This document shows positions 5,043-5,969 of a DNA stretch of 5,969 bases, piece by piece. Source of the DNA: Deltaproteobacteria bacterium. GTDB lineage: Bacteria > Bdellovibrionota > O2-12-FULL-43-9 > JACQJE01. The number at the start of each line of letters is the position of its first letter. Position 1 is the stretch's first letter. The translations under genes and the position numbers were made by a program. The DNA is taken from NCBI GenBank assembly GCA_016205125.1, contig JACQJE010000048.1:1-5969 (forward strand), written 5' to 3'. A model generated the notes under the pieces. It did no database searches. It was not told the DNA's origin and was given only the letters and a program-made list of their open reading frames with translations.

Positions 5043-5867
5043 TTAATGGTCGCTTTTCCTCACATAACAACGGAATTGCGTGCTCCCGTCAAATCCCACT
5101 AATTTTTCGCAGACAAAGTTGCCGGAGACCTTCTCCCAAATAACCCATTCTCCCACTTCGCCCACTCCTTCCTCACCCAGGAAGAGCGCTTGATAAATCG
5201 CTTCAGCATCCGCTCCGGCTGAGAGATGGCATGAGTATTCCACGCGGTCTTCGCATGAATCAAAGAAAATGCCCTTACTGCACGTCAGGCCGCCCACACT
5301 TTTTTTCGCGAACGTTCCAAGCCCCGCTTTATGGTGAAGCTCTTCTTCCACATCGAGCACCTCGAAGAGCGCTCTTGCCCCTTCGCGGTCCAGCTCACCC
5401 TCTTCAAGATCCGCCGCACTCTCCAGCACGACACTAAAATGTGGACCTTCATAAGGCCGCAGAAGCCACGTTTTGCTAAAAACAAGACCTGCAACCCCCC
5501 TGCTCCGCTCTCTCCATCCGTTCCCGTCGCGCACTTTTTCAGGCGCTTCGAGCACCTCGTAAAGAGCGCTGATCTGTGCGGAATCGAGGTCGGCAGAGAG
5601 AGAACAGTAGTAAGAAGTGGAACTGCCTCGTGAGCGAATGCTCTCGTCCTCCCATGCAAATCGGTAACAAAAGAGACCCTCTATCGTCTTTGTGAAAAGC
5701 TTCCCTTCTGCAAGATGGCGCGTCTCTTCGTTCAGATTGAGCGCTTCATGAAGGGCCTTTGCGCGATCTCCTTTTAGGTTAACAGCAGGGTTATCCGCAA
5801 AAGCCGGAACAATGACACCCCAAACCAACAATGAGAAGATGACTTTTGAGAAGATTATTTTTTTCAT
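5043..5867 (-). CDS. Exported four-repeat protein with paired cysteines
   Basis: I do not recognise this family. The 274-residue product has a clean signal peptide (MKKIIFSKV, hydrophobic core to about 20, cleavage AFA|D at 24/25). The mature part is almost wholly four degenerate repeats of about 60 residues, beginning near 33, 94, 159 and 219. Each has a helix-like segment (ALHEALNL, ALYEVLEA, ALFEVLDV, IYQALFLG), then a phrase like GLxCxK, a variable loop, and a strand ending xxCxL. The cysteine pairs are C67/C88 in repeat 1, C196/C213 in repeat 3 and C253/C267 in repeat 4. Repeat 2 has F130 and V146 at both positions. C205 is the one unpaired cysteine. Disulfides within each repeat are inferred. 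The mature protein looks acidic. The ATG at 5867 starts the signal peptide and has GGAGG about 9 bases upstream; the frame is open to 5963 but without signal-like sequence. The VKOR-thioredoxin gene follows. Confidence 0.85.
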   Translation of the reverse strand: MKKIIFSKVIFSLLVWGVIVPAFADNPAVNLKGDRAKALHEALNLNEETRHLAEGKLFTKTIEGLFCYRFAWEDESIRSRGSSTSYYCSLSADLDSAQISALYEVLEAPEKVRDGNGWRERSRGVAGLVFSKTWLLRPYEGPHFSVVLESAADLEEGELDREGARALFEVLDVEEELHHKAGLGTFAKKSVGGLTCSKGIFFDSCEDRVEYSCHLSAGADAEAIYQALFLGEEGVGEVGEWVIWEKVSGNFVCEKLVGFDGSTQFRCYVRKSDH

Positions 5868-5870
5868 TTC

Positions 5871-5888
5871 TATTTGCCTCCGCAAATA
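5871..5888 (-). promoter_or_regulatory. Ribosome-binding site in the loop of a perfect hairpin
   Basis: Read on the minus strand, TATTTGC-GGAG-GCAAATA forms a perfect 7-bp stem whose 4-base loop is the GGAG of the Shine-Dalgarno sequence; its last G lies in the stem. It ends 3 bases before the ATG of the 274-residue gene. It could present or restrict the ribosome site, or be a DNA operator. Confidence 0.55.
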
Positions 5889-5969
5889 CTCAACCAGGAT
5901 TGAACAAATACGAGACAGATCTTTGCAAAATAAATGCCAATAGCACCCCTCTCTGACCCACAACTGTAA
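5889..5969. other. Upstream region of the repeat-protein gene, no gene seen
   Basis: No coding region is supported here. A TTGGCA-like element on the minus strand exists near 5940, but no good -10 lies at a proper distance, so I do not call a promoter. The true promoter may lie here or beyond the right edge. Confidence 0.4.

Noticed and set aside
5868..5963. Extension of the repeat-protein gene to 5963
   Set aside because: The extra 32 residues precede a classic signal peptide and cover the hairpin with the ribosome site; it reads as an open but non-coding leader.

Overview
All seven genes lie on the minus strand, so transcription runs from high to low coordinates. The proteins point to a Gram-negative bacterium. 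Four genes carry signal peptides or membrane anchors, there is a PstS-type periplasmic phosphate-binding protein, and there is a VKOR-thioredoxin fusion instead of a DsbB/DsbA pair. That fusion, together with a PstC carrying an extra soluble segment, would fit lineages such as Nitrospirota, Desulfobacterota or Omnitrophota. The phylum is an inference; nothing in the window fixes it. No rRNA, tRNA, CRISPR array, transposase or other mobile element was seen, and no gene-free stretch exceeds about 130 bases.

Layout from upstream to downstream (high to low coordinates). (1) 5043-5867 encodes a 274-residue exported protein made of four degenerate repeats of about 60 residues. Three repeats carry one pair of cysteines; the second has lost both. 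Its ribosome-binding site sits in the loop of a perfect hairpin, and a strong intrinsic terminator follows the gene. (2) 4021-4932 encodes a VKOR-thioredoxin fusion that forms disulfides, with its own promoter placed so close to the ATG that the mRNA may be leaderless. (3) A tight four-gene run follows: a 67-residue single-pass membrane protein with an acidic tail (3690-3893), an exported transglutaminase-like protein (2665-3678, TTG start), an unrecognised 173-residue protein with a CX3CX3C motif (2109-2630, GTG start) and a HAD phosphatase (1446-2105). (4) After an 88-base gap with two inverted repeats comes pstS (350-1357), then the first 105 codons of pstC, which runs off the left edge.

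Two themes emerge. At the right end, an exported cysteine-pair repeat protein stands beside the enzyme that makes disulfides, so the pair may be substrate and catalyst. At the left end is the start of the high-affinity phosphate uptake operon, with a HAD phosphatase just upstream. The middle operon joins an exported transglutaminase-like protein to two small proteins of unknown role. The most novel-looking items are the four-repeat protein and the unusual RNA-level signals around it.
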